A stretch of 64,000 nucleotides of DNA from the NCBI RefSeq assembly GCF_025999095.1, contig NZ_AP024678.1:1891527-1955526 (forward strand). The letters are read 5' to 3'. Positions within the stretch are counted from its first letter, which is position 1; each line of letters begins with the position of its first letter. This DNA comes from Thermosynechococcus sp. (GTDB taxonomy: Bacteria; Cyanobacteriota; Cyanobacteriia; Thermosynechococcales; Thermosynechococcaceae). Made by a program: the position numbers and the translations under genes. The notes below the pieces were generated by a model, which was not told the origin of the DNA, did not search any database, and was given only the letters and a program-made list of their open reading frames with translations. Below, in pieces: positions 36,509 through 45,094 of the stretch.

Positions 36509-37027
36509 ATGAAACATACCCTATCGGTTTTGGTGGAAGATGAGGCGGGTGTCCTCACTCGTATTGCCGGTCTATTTGCGCGGCGTGGCTTTAACATCGA
36601 GAGCTTGGCGGTAGGACCTGCGGAGCAAATTGGCGTCTCTCGTATTACGATGGTGGTGCCGGGAGATGATGCTGTCATTGAGCAGTTGACCAAGCAACTC
36701 TACAAGCTGATCAATGTCCTCAAGGTGCAGGATATTACCACAATTCCCTGTGTAGAACGGGAATTGATGCTCCTGAAGGTGAATGCCACCGCCAGCACCC
36801 GCTCTGAAATTTTGGAACTGGTGCAAATTTTCCGCGCTAAGGTGGTGGATGTGTCCGACGATTCGCTAATCATCGAGGTCTCCGGTGACCCTGGCAAAAT
36901 GGTCGCCCTCGTGCAAATGCTGAATAAATTTGGGATTCGCGAAATTGCCCGCACCGGTAAAATTGCCCTTGTGCGCGAGTCTGGGGTGAATACAGAATAC
37001 CTGAAGTCCTTGGAAGCACGGGTCTAA
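36509..37027 (+). CDS. ilvH: Acetolactate synthase small (regulatory) subunit
   Basis: Regulates acetohydroxyacid synthase and gives valine feedback. From ATG 36509 it is 172 residues, the standard length. The N-terminal ACT domain is clear: [37 protein letters not shown], followed by the second ACT-like domain ending in GVNTEYLKS. The frame is open 30 codons upstream, but those residues overlap the J-domain gene and are not family-like. The catalytic subunit is not in the window. The binding-protein gene follows immediately. Confidence 0.95.
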   Translation: MKHTLSVLVEDEAGVLTRIAGLFARRGFNIESLAVGPAEQIGVSRITMVVPGDDAVIEQLTKQLYKLINVLKVQDITTIPCVERELMLLKVNATASTRSEILELVQIFRAKVVDVSDDSLIIEVSGDPGKMVALVQMLNKFGIREIARTGKIALVRESGVNTEYLKSLEARV

Positions 37028-37033
37028 TTGGCG

Positions 37034-38233
37034 GTGAAGTATCCCTGGTTAATGCTGGCACTGGGGGCGATCGCCCTCAGTAGTTGTACGGCAACCGAGG
37101 CTCCCTCAGCAAACAACAATACATTGCCCCTTGGGGTTGCCCTCGCCCAAACCGGTAATGCGGCTCTCTACGGCCAAGAGCAACTACAGGGGGTGCGAGT
37201 CGCCGAGGAGTTTTTTAATCAATCAGGCCAGATCAAGAAGCGAACCCTGCGGCTGGTGATTCAGGATACCGGCAGTGATGAGGCGGGGGCAGTCAATGTC
37301 TTTCAGACCTTGATTAATCGCGATCGCGTGATTGGTATTGTCGGCCCCACCCTCTCGCAACAGGCCTTTAGTGCCGATCCCATTGCCGAGCAAGCGGGTG
37401 TACCGGTTGTCGCCCCCTCCAATACAGCGCGTGGCATTCCTGAAATTGGTGCCTTCATTAGTCGCATCTCTGCAGGGGTGGAGGTAGTAGCGCCCACCGC
37501 GATTCAAGCGGCCCTTGAGATTAACCCCACCATTCGCCGAGTGGCTGTCTTCTTTGCCCAAGATGATGCCTTTAGTCGCTCAGAAACCGAGATTTTTCAA
37601 AAAGCCATTCGTGAGCATCCCAAGCTTGAACTGGTGAGTGTCCAGCAAACCCAAACCACTGATACAAATTTCCAAGCCCAAATCAATGCCACCCTCAGTG
37701 TCAAACCGGACTTAATTGTCATCTCTGGCCTAGCGGCGGACGGCGGTAACCTCATTCGTCAACTGCGGGAACTGGGCTACCAAGGGTTAATTTTGGGAGG
37801 GAATGGCATCAATACCGTCAACATCTTCCCTGTCTGTCGTCGTCTCTGTAATGGGGTCCTGGTGGCGCAGGCCTATAATTCCGAAAACCCCGCTCCGATG
37901 AACGTCAAGTTCCGCGACGCCTTTGCAGCCAAATATGGCCAACTCCCCTCTCAGTTTAGTGCCCAAGCCTTTACGGCGGTTCAGGTCTTTGCGGACTCCT
38001 TAGCGCGACTCTCTCAAGAAAAGAACTTGTCGGAATTGCCCCTTGCAGATTTGCGTCAGGCCTTGAACCAAGAGATTCTCAAGGGAGTCTATGAAACCCC
38101 CCTTGGAGAAATTCGCTTTACACCTCAGGGAGAGGTGCTGCAACGTTTCTTTTACGTCGGTCAGATTGAGATGAGTGAGGAGGGCCAAAGCGGAAAATTT
38201 AGCTTGGTGAAAAAAGTTGAACGACGCCCCTAG
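37034..38233 (+). CDS. Branched-chain/neutral amino-acid-type ABC substrate-binding lipoprotein
   Basis: Periplasmic-binding-fold type I protein (LivJ/NatB-like). GTG 37034 gives [18 protein letters not shown], a lipoprotein signal with C18; TTG 37028 is equally open. The two lobes are visible: [67 protein letters not shown], and the second lobe from about 170. It begins within 10 bases of the ilvH stop, so may be cotranscribed. No permease or ATPase is beside it. The ligand is not determined. Its stop is shared with der. Confidence 0.85.
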   Translation: MKYPWLMLALGAIALSSCTATEAPSANNNTLPLGVALAQTGNAALYGQEQLQGVRVAEEFFNQSGQIKKRTLRLVIQDTGSDEAGAVNVFQTLINRDRVIGIVGPTLSQQAFSADPIAEQAGVPVVAPSNTARGIPEIGAFISRISAGVEVVAPTAIQAALEINPTIRRVAVFFAQDDAFSRSETEIFQKAIREHPKLELVSVQQTQTTDTNFQAQINATLSVKPDLIVISGLAADGGNLIRQLRELGYQGLILGGNGINTVNIFPVCRRLCNGVLVAQAYNSENPAPMNVKFRDAFAAKYGQLPSQFSAQAFTAVQVFADSLARLSQEKNLSELPLADLRQALNQEILKGVYETPLGEIRFTPQGEVLQRFFYVGQIEMSEEGQSGKFSLVKKVERRP

Positions 38234-39579
38234 CGGGCAACCACCTCAGCAGCTTCACGAGGTTTCTTGCTCCGCCAAAGGAGGCGAATTGGGGTACCCC
38301 GAAATCCTAGCTGCTGCCGAATTTGGCTCTCAATGTAGCGGCGATAGTTATCCTTGAAGAGTTTGGCATTGTTAACAAAAATCGCAAATGTTGGCGGTTG
38401 GGTGGCAACTTGGGTGGCGTAGTAGATTTTGCCTTGGCGGCCTTGGCGAGTGGCGGGTGGGGTATGCCAGCGTAGGGCTTCTTGAATTGCTTCATTCACC
38501 ACTGCTGTACTGACTCGGCGACGATGTTGTTCAACCGCCGCATCCACCACTGCAAAAATTTTGTCAAGGCGTTGACCCGTATGGGCACTGACAAAGAGGG
38601 CATCTGCCCACTCCAGAAAATGCAACCGCTGATATAGGCGATCGCGATAGGCGTTAATGGTATAGGTATCTTTGTCGGGGACGGCATCCCACTTGTTCAC
38701 AATCAGCACACAGGCACGCCCCTGATCGGCAATGTGCCCTGCCAAGCGCTGATCCTGTTCGGTAATGTCTTCAAGGGCATCCAACACCAACAGCACCACA
38801 TCGGAGCGGTGAATGGCCTTAAAGGCACGATGGACACTAAACATCTCGGGCCCATAGGCCACATGAGTCCGTTTCCGAATACCAGCGGTATCAATGAAGC
38901 GGTACTGGGTGCCCTCGTGTTCAATCACTGTGTCAATGGCGTCGCGGGTGGTACCTGAAATCGGACTGACAATGGCGCGATCGCTCCCAATTAGGGCATT
39001 GAGCAAGCTGGATTTACCCACATTGGGACGCCCCGCAATGGCCACCTGAATCTCCGGCGCCTCGGGAAGGGTTTCTGCTGCTGGCAGGTAGCTAATCAAC
39101 TGATCCAGCAACTCGCCAGTGCCACTGCCGTGGATGCTAGAAATTGGGTAGGGTTGGCCCAGCCCAAGGGACCAGAACTCTGCCGCCTGCACCTGACCCA
39201 TTTGGCGCGACTCGCATTTATTCACCGCCACTAAAACGGGTACGGGAAGCTGGCGCAACCAGGCAGCAATCTCATAGTCGAGTGCCGTAGGCCCGGCTTG
39301 ACCATCTACTACAAAAATCGCGGCCGTGGCCTCCTGAAGGGCAAGCTCTGCCTGCTGACGAATCAGGGGCAAAAAGTCACTGTCATCATCAAACACTAAG
39401 CCCCCGGTATCCACGACCAGAAATTCCCGATCTTGCCAAAATGCAGGCCGGTAGGTGCGATCGCGAGTTACTCCTGGTTCATCGTGGACAATGGCATCCC
39501 GTTCACCGGCCAGGCGGTTCACAAAGGTTGATTTGCCCACATTGGGGCGGCCAACGACAGCAACAATCGGCAAAGCCAT
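38230..39579 (-). CDS. der: Ribosome assembly GTPase Der (EngA)
   Basis: Double-GTPase factor for 50S ribosomal subunit maturation. From ATG 39579 it is 449 residues with two G domains, each with GRPNVGKS: near residue 9 and near residue 180. DTGGLVF and DTAGIRKR are the two switch motifs, and NKCE and NKWD the base-recognition motifs. The C-terminal KH-like domain ends the protein. A start seven codons upstream is possible but less usual. It follows petG by 41 bases. Confidence 0.96.
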   Translation of the reverse strand: MALPIVAVVGRPNVGKSTFVNRLAGERDAIVHDEPGVTRDRTYRPAFWQDREFLVVDTGGLVFDDDSDFLPLIRQQAELALQEATAAIFVVDGQAGPTALDYEIAAWLRQLPVPVLVAVNKCESRQMGQVQAAEFWSLGLGQPYPISSIHGSGTGELLDQLISYLPAAETLPEAPEIQVAIAGRPNVGKSSLLNALIGSDRAIVSPISGTTRDAIDTVIEHEGTQYRFIDTAGIRKRTHVAYGPEMFSVHRAFKAIHRSDVVLLVLDALEDITEQDQRLAGHIADQGRACVLIVNKWDAVPDKDTYTINAYRDRLYQRLHFLEWADALFVSAHTGQRLDKIFAVVDAAVEQHRRRVSTAVVNEAIQEALRWHTPPATRQGRQGKIYYATQVATQPPTFAIFVNNAKLFKDNYRRYIESQIRQQLGFRGTPIRLLWRSKKPREAAEVVAR

Positions 39580-39620
39580 AGTCAGGAGTGGTCTTCGCAA
39601 ATCATGGTTTGGGCAATGCC

Positions 39621-39734
39621 CTAGAGTTCAAGCTGGCTGCCCCGCTTGTATTGTTGGTACGCAGCAAAGAATAACCCTGCCAAGGTCACTGGAATCAGCC
39701 CTAAAACAATCCCACACAGTAAAGGCTCAATCAT
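39621..39734 (-). CDS. petG: Cytochrome b6f complex subunit PetG
   Basis: A 37-residue single-helix thylakoid membrane subunit of the cytochrome b6f complex, read by hand from the minus strand: it begins [15 protein letters not shown], continues [17 protein letters not shown] and ends in QLEL before TAG. The ExLLxGIVLGLxxVTLAGLFxAAYxQYxR pattern is the PetG signature. It is too short for ordinary ORF cut-offs. Normal PetG has Ser or Phe at the position of the Cys (residue 7). It lies just upstream of der on the same strand and is divergent from the hybrid kinase. Confidence 0.93.
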   Translation of the reverse strand: MIEPLLCGIVLGLIPVTLAGLFFAAYQQYKRGSQLEL

Positions 39735-39843
39735 CGCTCGATCCGAACTCAACGATCACTTCATTCCCCACGATACACTATTTGATAAGTGTTGCATCGG
39801 CAGTTCCCTTCTGCAAGGGTTTTCCTCCCCGGCCAGAATCTCT

Positions 39844-42800
39844 ATGTTTCGCCTTCCTCTGCTCTCCTTTATCCAGCTTTTTTTGCCGACAACTGCAGTC
39901 ATTGCTGCTCTTTTGGTACCCCCTTACCTTAGCGAACGGCAGGCGCTTCTCAAGCAGCTTCGAGTAGACCAGGAAAGTAAATTAGAGCAGATTGACTTCA
40001 CGCTAGCGAATACCCTCGCCAATGCTGTGAATGCTCCCAAAGGTTTGGCCAGCCTTCACCTTTGGCACGCGCTAATTGATGGCACCGCCAGGGAGGAGGA
40101 GATAGATCAAGAAGCGCGAGAAGTAGTGCAGGAATGGCACCGCTTTAAGGGGGATTACGATCTGCTTTATGTGCTCGATACCAGTGGCAGAATCCGTTTT
40201 CAGTGGAGTGCAACGCCCCAAATTAAGCCGCCTGCTCCGCTGAAGGCCATTCACCCCTACTGGCCTATCCTCCGGCAATTAACGCCTAATCAGGTGTTTG
40301 TCTCCCCGATGGAGGTTATAGAGACCCAAAGCCAGCGTTTTCCGTTGCCCGTGCTGTATGTTGGCGTCCCCCTATACCACCAGTCCACACCCAGGGGCGT
40401 GCTCGTTGTCCGTTACCAGGTTAACTCCCTTTTCCAAGCGCTACTGCGGACGTGTAGTGCCCAAAGAGGCTGGTGCCTGCTCGCAGACAATCGGGGCTAT
40501 TGGCTTCTTGGGGAAGATATTCGCGAGCAGTGGGGATTTCATTTTCCTGACCGACAGCAGTTCACTGTCCGCCACCAGTACCCCCTCCTGTGGCAGCAAA
40601 TGCAACGTCAGCCTAGGGGCAGCCTATTTAGCCCCGATGGTTTATTCGTCTATCAAAGTTTTTCTCCCTGGCAAGAGGACGAGACCCCTGCTGAGGGAGT
40701 AGTTTACTTATCTGGCTCCCAACCTAGCATTCGTTGGTGGTTGATTGCATTCCTACCCAACAGCTCTATAGAATTAGACCTTGACCGCTTAAATCGAAAC
40801 TTCTTGATCTTTTTTGCTGCCCTGTGTATTCCAGCAGCCGTGGTTGTTTTACTCATTAGCCGCGATCGCCAACGCAAGCGCACTTTACAGAAACTCTTGG
40901 AAACCAGTGACGCCCGTTTTCGCAGTGTCAGTGAAATGGCACCTGTGGGAATTTTTACCCTGGATGCCCAAGGACAACCCACATTCCTTAACCGGCGGCT
41001 CCTGCAATTGTTGCAGGTTCCCACGGCCGAGGAAGCACAAGGACAATGGATAGAACGTCTTCACCCTGAGGATCGCGATCGCGTCTTGAAGGCGTGGACA
41101 GCATGCCAGCAGCAAAGGGTACCTTTTCATGAGAAATTTCGGATTGTCCATCACGATAACAGCAGTCACTGGATTAACGCCCGGATTATTCCCCTCCCGG
41201 AAAGCAGCGCCACAGATAGTTTCGTCGGCACTTGGGAAGATATCTCCCAAATGATGGAGCAGCAAAAACTCCTAGAGGCAGCGCGTCAAGCTGCTGAGGA
41301 AGCCAGCCGCGCCAAGAGTGAGTTTTTGGCCACCATGAGCCATGAAATTCGCACCCCCATGAACGCCATCATTGGGCTGACGGGACTACTGCTCGATACC
41401 CCCCTCAATCCCCAACAACAGGAGTTTGTCAATACCATTCGCGTCAGTGGGGATGCTCTGCTGGCGGTAATCAACGATATTCTTGATTTCTCAAAAATTG
41501 AGTCGGGTAAGTTGGAGCTGGAGAGCTATCCCTTTAATCTGCGCACTTGCGTTGAAGAAGTGCTCGATCTACTGGCAAGTCGTGCCGCCGAACGTGAGGT
41601 AGAACTTGCTGCCCACATTGACGCCGGGGTGCCTTGCGCCGTCATTGGCGATATGGGACGGCTGCGACAGGTGCTTGTCAATCTCATCGGCAATGCCATC
41701 AAGTTTACCCAAAAAGGCAATGTCACACTCTACGTGAAGGCAACGCCAACACCGATGAGTCAGTATGAGTTTATGCCCTCATATTACTCCTACTTGTTTG
41801 CCATTCAGGATACGGGCATCGGTATTTCTCCAGCCGGGATGAATCGCCTTTTCAAGCCCTTTAGCCAAGTGGATGCCTCAACTACTCGTCAGTATGGCGG
41901 CACTGGACTGGGTTTAGTCATCTGCCAACGCCTTGTGGAGCGGATGGGGGGACAAATTTGGGTAGAAAGCAAAAAGGCGGGAGAACCCCTCATCGTAGCC
42001 GGAACACCCCTGGCGGCCTATGAGTCAATTCCAATACCCGAGAGCGGCTCAGTTTTTTACTTTACAACGCGGTTTTTGCTCAATCCGAAGCCGGCACCAG
42101 AGCCAATGGATGATACTTGCTACCTTGAAAATCGCCGCGTTCTTATTGTCGACGATAATGCGACCAACCGCCAAATTTTAGCGCTACAAACCAAAAAATG
42201 GAACATGCAGGCCTTGGTGGCAGAGAGTGGGGCCAGTGCCCTTACTCTTCTCCAACAACAAGGGGTACCGGATGTGGCCATTCTAGACCTCCAGATGCCT
42301 GAGATGGATGGGGTTACCCTTGCTCGCCAAATCCGCACAGCCTACGGTCAATTGCCCCTGATTCTCCTGACTTCCCTAGGAAACACCCTGACAGAGTCAG
42401 AAAAGGCCCTATTCTGTACTCTAATCAGCAAGCCTGTGAAACAATCGACACTATACAATGCCCTGAATAATTTATTTTGCGAAAAGCAGAAAACAGCATT
42501 CCCCAAACCAGCGACAGCGCTATCCTTTGAAGACCTAAAAGCAGAACTACCGCCCCTGCGCATTCTCGTAGCCGAAGATAACAAGGTCAACCAGATGGTG
42601 GCGTTGCGGATTTTGGAGAAGTTGGGCTATCGCGGTGACATTGCCGCCAACGGTTTGGAGGTCCTGGATGCGGTGCAGCGGCAGCCCTATGATGTAATCC
42701 TAATGGATATGCAAATGCCGGAAATGGATGGCATTACGGCTACCCGAGAAGTAACTCAACTGTTTCAAGGGCTCAAGAAACCCCGTCCGCGAATTATTGC

Positions 42801-42942
42801 CATGACCGCCAATGCCATGGAGAGCGATCGCCAGCTTTGTCTCGATGCCGGCATGGACGATTATGTGAGCAAGCCTATTCACCTTGAGGAATTGGTGCGT
42901 GCCCTTCGCCAGTGTCAGCCCCTCCAGACCCCAACAACTTAA
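39844..42942 (+). CDS. Membrane-bound PAS hybrid histidine kinase with two receiver domains
   Basis: 1032 residues from ATG 39844. An upstream frame to 39646 would overlap petG on the other strand and has no signal character. Order: membrane helix 1 about 9-29, periplasmic sensor about 30-318 (dCache-like), helix 2 about 319-339, PAS about 355-470, HisKA with H500 (TMSHEIRTP), HATPase ([21 protein letters not shown]), receiver 1 with [11 protein letters not shown], receiver 2 with [11 protein letters not shown] and the lysine in YVSKP. Both receivers keep the phospho-Asp. The ligand of the periplasmic domain is unknown. It is not next to a response regulator gene. Confidence 0.9.
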   Translation: MFRLPLLSFIQLFLPTTAVIAALLVPPYLSERQALLKQLRVDQESKLEQIDFTLANTLANAVNAPKGLASLHLWHALIDGTAREEEIDQEAREVVQEWHRFKGDYDLLYVLDTSGRIRFQWSATPQIKPPAPLKAIHPYWPILRQLTPNQVFVSPMEVIETQSQRFPLPVLYVGVPLYHQSTPRGVLVVRYQVNSLFQALLRTCSAQRGWCLLADNRGYWLLGEDIREQWGFHFPDRQQFTVRHQYPLLWQQMQRQPRGSLFSPDGLFVYQSFSPWQEDETPAEGVVYLSGSQPSIRWWLIAFLPNSSIELDLDRLNRNFLIFFAALCIPAAVVVLLISRDRQRKRTLQKLLETSDARFRSVSEMAPVGIFTLDAQGQPTFLNRRLLQLLQVPTAEEAQGQWIERLHPEDRDRVLKAWTACQQQRVPFHEKFRIVHHDNSSHWINARIIPLPESSATDSFVGTWEDISQMMEQQKLLEAARQAAEEASRAKSEFLATMSHEIRTPMNAIIGLTGLLLDTPLNPQQQEFVNTIRVSGDALLAVINDILDFSKIESGKLELESYPFNLRTCVEEVLDLLASRAAEREVELAAHIDAGVPCAVIGDMGRLRQVLVNLIGNAIKFTQKGNVTLYVKATPTPMSQYEFMPSYYSYLFAIQDTGIGISPAGMNRLFKPFSQVDASTTRQYGGTGLGLVICQRLVERMGGQIWVESKKAGEPLIVAGTPLAAYESIPIPESGSVFYFTTRFLLNPKPAPEPMDDTCYLENRRVLIVDDNATNRQILALQTKKWNMQALVAESGASALTLLQQQGVPDVAILDLQMPEMDGVTLARQIRTAYGQLPLILLTSLGNTLTESEKALFCTLISKPVKQSTLYNALNNLFCEKQKTAFPKPATALSFEDLKAELPPLRILVAEDNKVNQMVALRILEKLGYRGDIAANGLEVLDAVQRQPYDVILMDMQMPEMDGITATREVTQLFQGLKKPRPRIIAMTANAMESDRQLCLDAGMDDYVSKPIHLEELVRALRQCQPLQTPTT

Positions 42943-43010
42943 CATCTAGCGATACACTAAAAAAATAGACTCAGTGGGTTATCGATTCCAGCAAAAATAA
43001 ATAATGATCT

Positions 43011-43262
43011 ATGGTTACTCCTGAACAACTGACCACCTTAATTCAATCCAGCTTGCCCGATGCCTTGGTTCAAGTGCAAGATTTGACAGGAGGTGGCGAT
43101 CATTACGAAGCGGTAGTCGTCTCCGCTGCCTTTGAGGGCAAGGGACTAGTGCAGCAGCACCAATTGGTCTATGGCAGCCTCAAGGAGCTCATGGCCAGCA
43201 ATGAACTCCACGCCCTTGCCCTGAAGACCTATACTCCCCAACAATGGGCACAACGTCAGTGA
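43011..43262 (+). CDS. BolA-family protein
   Basis: The 83-residue protein is the BolA fold alone: [45 protein letters not shown] and [10 protein letters not shown] with the histidine that takes part in [2Fe-2S] sharing. In other organisms BolA proteins bind a [2Fe-2S] cluster together with monothiol CGFS glutaredoxins. The next gene is exactly such a glutaredoxin, 48 bases downstream on the same strand, so the pair is likely a functional unit in Fe-S and iron homeostasis. Confidence 0.92.
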   Translation: MVTPEQLTTLIQSSLPDALVQVQDLTGGGDHYEAVVVSAAFEGKGLVQQHQLVYGSLKELMASNELHALALKTYTPQQWAQRQ

Positions 43263-43310
43263 TTTAGAATGCAATTTTGTAACTTGTCAACTCAAGAGGG
43301 AAAGGGAACG

Positions 43311-43634
43311 ATGACACCCGAACTGCACGCCAAAATTGAGAACCTCGTCAAGAGCAACAAGATCATTGTTTTCATGAAAGGGAGCAAGCTCATGCCCCAA
43401 TGCGGTTTTTCTAACAATGCGGTGCAAATTTTGAATGCCCTCGGCGTCCCCTATGAAACAGTGGATGTCCTTGAGGATTTTGAGATTCGTCAAGGAATTA
43501 AGGAGTATTCCAACTGGCCAACAATTCCCCAAGTGTTTATCAACGGCGAGTTCATTGGTGGCTCCGATATTCTCATTGAGCTATACCAAAGTGGGGAATT
43601 GCAACAACTGGTTGAGGTGGCTTTAGCTTCATAA
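43311..43634 (+). CDS. grxD: Monothiol CGFS glutaredoxin (Grx4 type)
   Basis: Binds and passes on a [2Fe-2S] cluster with glutathione. The 107-residue protein has the CGFS motif (PQCGFSNNAVQIL), the FMKG start strand, WPTIPQVFINGEFIGG and the cis-Pro TVxQ-like segment. ATG 43311 is preferred over a start 14 codons earlier because it has an AGGGA-type site and family length. It is downstream of bolA and likely cotranscribed. Confidence 0.95.
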   Translation: MTPELHAKIENLVKSNKIIVFMKGSKLMPQCGFSNNAVQILNALGVPYETVDVLEDFEIRQGIKEYSNWPTIPQVFINGEFIGGSDILIELYQSGELQQLVEVALAS

Positions 43635-43659
43635 TTTTTTCTCCCATTCACTGACGCTC

Positions 43660-43686
43660 AAAAAAAATCCCCCAGCAATGGGGGAT
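43660..43686 (-). terminator. Rho-independent terminator of hspA
   Basis: A seven-base-pair stem, ATCCCCC and GGGGGAT, with a six-base loop at 43667-43686. On the minus strand it is followed directly by eight T. It lies 50 bases after the hspA stop and is oriented to end hspA transcription. It lies between convergent grxD and hspA but has no T-run on the grxD side. Confidence 0.85.
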
Positions 43687-43735
43687 CCTCATCATTTGTT
43701 CAAGAACCTTGACTGTTCGGCCTAAAAGTGGCGGA

Positions 43736-44173
43736 TTAGGCAAGGCTCACTTTGACGACGCGGTTTTTCTCTTCTTCCGCTTTCGGCAGGGTCAGGTGCA
43801 GGATGCCATCTTTGTATTCGGCTTTGACATCGGTGTTTTGAATCCGAACTGGCAGAGGAATGACCCGTTGGAATTTGCCATAGCGGAATTCTGTGCGTTT
43901 CATGCCCTCTGTTTCAGTTTTGGTTTCAGATTTGCGTTCGCCACTAATGGAAACCGCTTCAGCTGTAACTTGAACGTCAATGTCTTTGGGATCCATCCCC
44001 GGAAGCTCTACTTTCAAGAGAAGGGCTTCAGGGGTTTCTTCCAGTTCTGCGGCCGGCAGAAAACTAAGATCACTGCGCCGCTCCGTCAAGGGAATCAATT
44101 CATCGAATAAACGGTTCATTTGGCGTTGAATTGCATCGATTTCGCGGAACGGTTCCCAACGAACGAGTGCCAT
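43736..44173 (-). CDS. hspA: Small heat-shock protein HspA (alpha-crystallin family)
   Basis: ATP-independent holdase that also protects thylakoid membranes. The 145-residue protein has the N-terminal amphipathic arm (MALVRWEPFREIDAIQRQMNRLFDEL), the alpha-crystallin domain (about 40-135) with LLKVELPGMDPKDIDVQVT and EFRYGKFQRVIPLPVRI and EYKDGILHLTLPKAEE, and ends with a short tail. A strong AGGAGGA ends 7 bases before ATG. A promoter and about 125 bases of leader precede it (see separate entries). It is the first gene of its transcript and has its own terminator. Confidence 0.95.
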   Translation of the reverse strand: MALVRWEPFREIDAIQRQMNRLFDELIPLTERRSDLSFLPAAELEETPEALLLKVELPGMDPKDIDVQVTAEAVSISGERKSETKTETEGMKRTEFRYGKFQRVIPLPVRIQNTDVKAEYKDGILHLTLPKAEEEKNRVVKVSLA

Positions 44174-44180
44174 ACGCTTA

Positions 44181-44234
44181 TCCTCCTGTACTCCTTAAGG
44201 TTTTAGATTGCCCACGGGATGGTTTACAGAGAGA
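44181..44234 (-). promoter_or_regulatory. Candidate 5' RNA thermometer of hspA
   Basis: In the transcript the region ACAGGAGGA, which holds the ribosome-binding site, can pair with an upstream UCUCUCUGU (44226-44234): eight pairs of nine, two of them G-U and one C-A mismatch. An imperfect helix over the ribosome-binding site, with a long loop of about 36 bases, is the design of ROSE/fourU-type RNA thermometers. An RNA thermometer is known in the leader of Synechocystis hsp17. Pairing was done by eye, no folding was run. Confidence 0.45.
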
Positions 44235-44306
44235 ACAACACCAACAACTAAATTTGGTTGTACTGCTTTTGCTGGTGACTTGGGCTGATTCCCTCTGTCT
44301 ACCTTC

Positions 44307-44334
44307 ACTATAGAGGATAGAACTCTTGATACAA
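44307..44334 (-). promoter_or_regulatory. Putative sigma-70-type promoter of hspA
   Basis: Minus strand -35 TTGTAT (44329-44334), a 16-base spacer, and -10 TATAGT (44307-44312), which puts the transcript start near 44300 and leaves about 125 bases of leader. I see no complete CIRCE element (TTAGCACTC-N9-GAGTGCTAA) in this region, so HrcA control is not supported. Confidence 0.55.
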
Positions 44335-44416
44335 GTGGGGTTTAACGATCTCGCCAAGTTCCTATTTCCGAACCCGTGGTGCTGAAAATTACTCTGGAGG
44401 GGAAATTAAGAAAACA

Positions 44417-45076
44417 TTAAAATTTGTTAGAGAGAAGGTTATCAACTGAGAGTCCTTGCAGGACGGCTTGGGCGTTGGCGATCGCCACCCTCCCCCGTAG
44501 AAAGCCAATATTTGCCCCCGGACACAGATAACTCAAGGACTTCTGCCGACAGAAGGCTTTTAGTGTCTCCACGCTGCGCAGTTGCCGAGGCCAGTGGAAG
44601 GTGGTCGCTGTTTTAATCGGTGCGAGTTCTCCCGTCGGCGTAGGGAGTAGGTGACGACCTGTAAAGAGAACGCCCCCTTGGCCAGACCAATACACACAGG
44701 CGCTGCCGGGGGAGTGACCGGGGGTCCAGAGAATTTCGAGGGTTTCACCGATGGCTAGATGATGGTTAAAGGGGGTTACCGTCACTTGGGGCAGCAGATA
44801 CGCCTCCTGATGCTGGACAATCACTTGGCAGTTAAAGGTGTGCTGAATCTCCCTGATGCGGGCGATCGCCCCCCGGTGGGTAAGGATGAGGCGCTGAACG
44901 CCCCCCTGTGCCCTGAGCCAATCCTGAGTTGTGTCTGTCCAAAAGGGCACATCAATAAGGGTATTGCCATCATTTTCTACAATGAGATAAGCAGTACCTC
45001 CCATTGTCTCGCGGTTGGGTGGAAACCCATAGACCCTCGGTAATACAAGGCGGGGCGGTTTCTGTTGTTGAGCCAC
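44417..45076 (-). CDS. Metallo-beta-lactamase-fold protein with a degenerate metal site
   Basis: The 219-residue protein has the fold outline: GTAYLIVENDGNTLIDVPF, the LTHRGAIARI segment at the place of THxHxDHxxG, WTPGHSPGSACVYW with H121, and a FTGRHLL segment in place of the usual GD motif. Thus H67 and H121 remain, but the second and third His and both Asp ligands are replaced, and a normal di-metal hydrolase is unlikely. It could be a structural, regulatory or redox derivative. The start is GTG 45076; it is divergent from the M50 protease, 18 bases away. Confidence 0.75.
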   Translation of the reverse strand: MAQQQKPPRLVLPRVYGFPPNRETMGGTAYLIVENDGNTLIDVPFWTDTTQDWLRAQGGVQRLILTHRGAIARIREIQHTFNCQVIVQHQEAYLLPQVTVTPFNHHLAIGETLEILWTPGHSPGSACVYWSGQGGVLFTGRHLLPTPTGELAPIKTATTFHWPRQLRSVETLKAFCRQKSLSYLCPGANIGFLRGRVAIANAQAVLQGLSVDNLLSNKF

Positions 45077-45094
45077 AGGTAGCGAATCGAAATT

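Noticed and set aside
39646-39843. 66-codon upstream extension of the hybrid kinase
   Set aside because: It lies on top of petG on the other strand and has no signal or domain character; ATG 39844 begins just before the first membrane helix.
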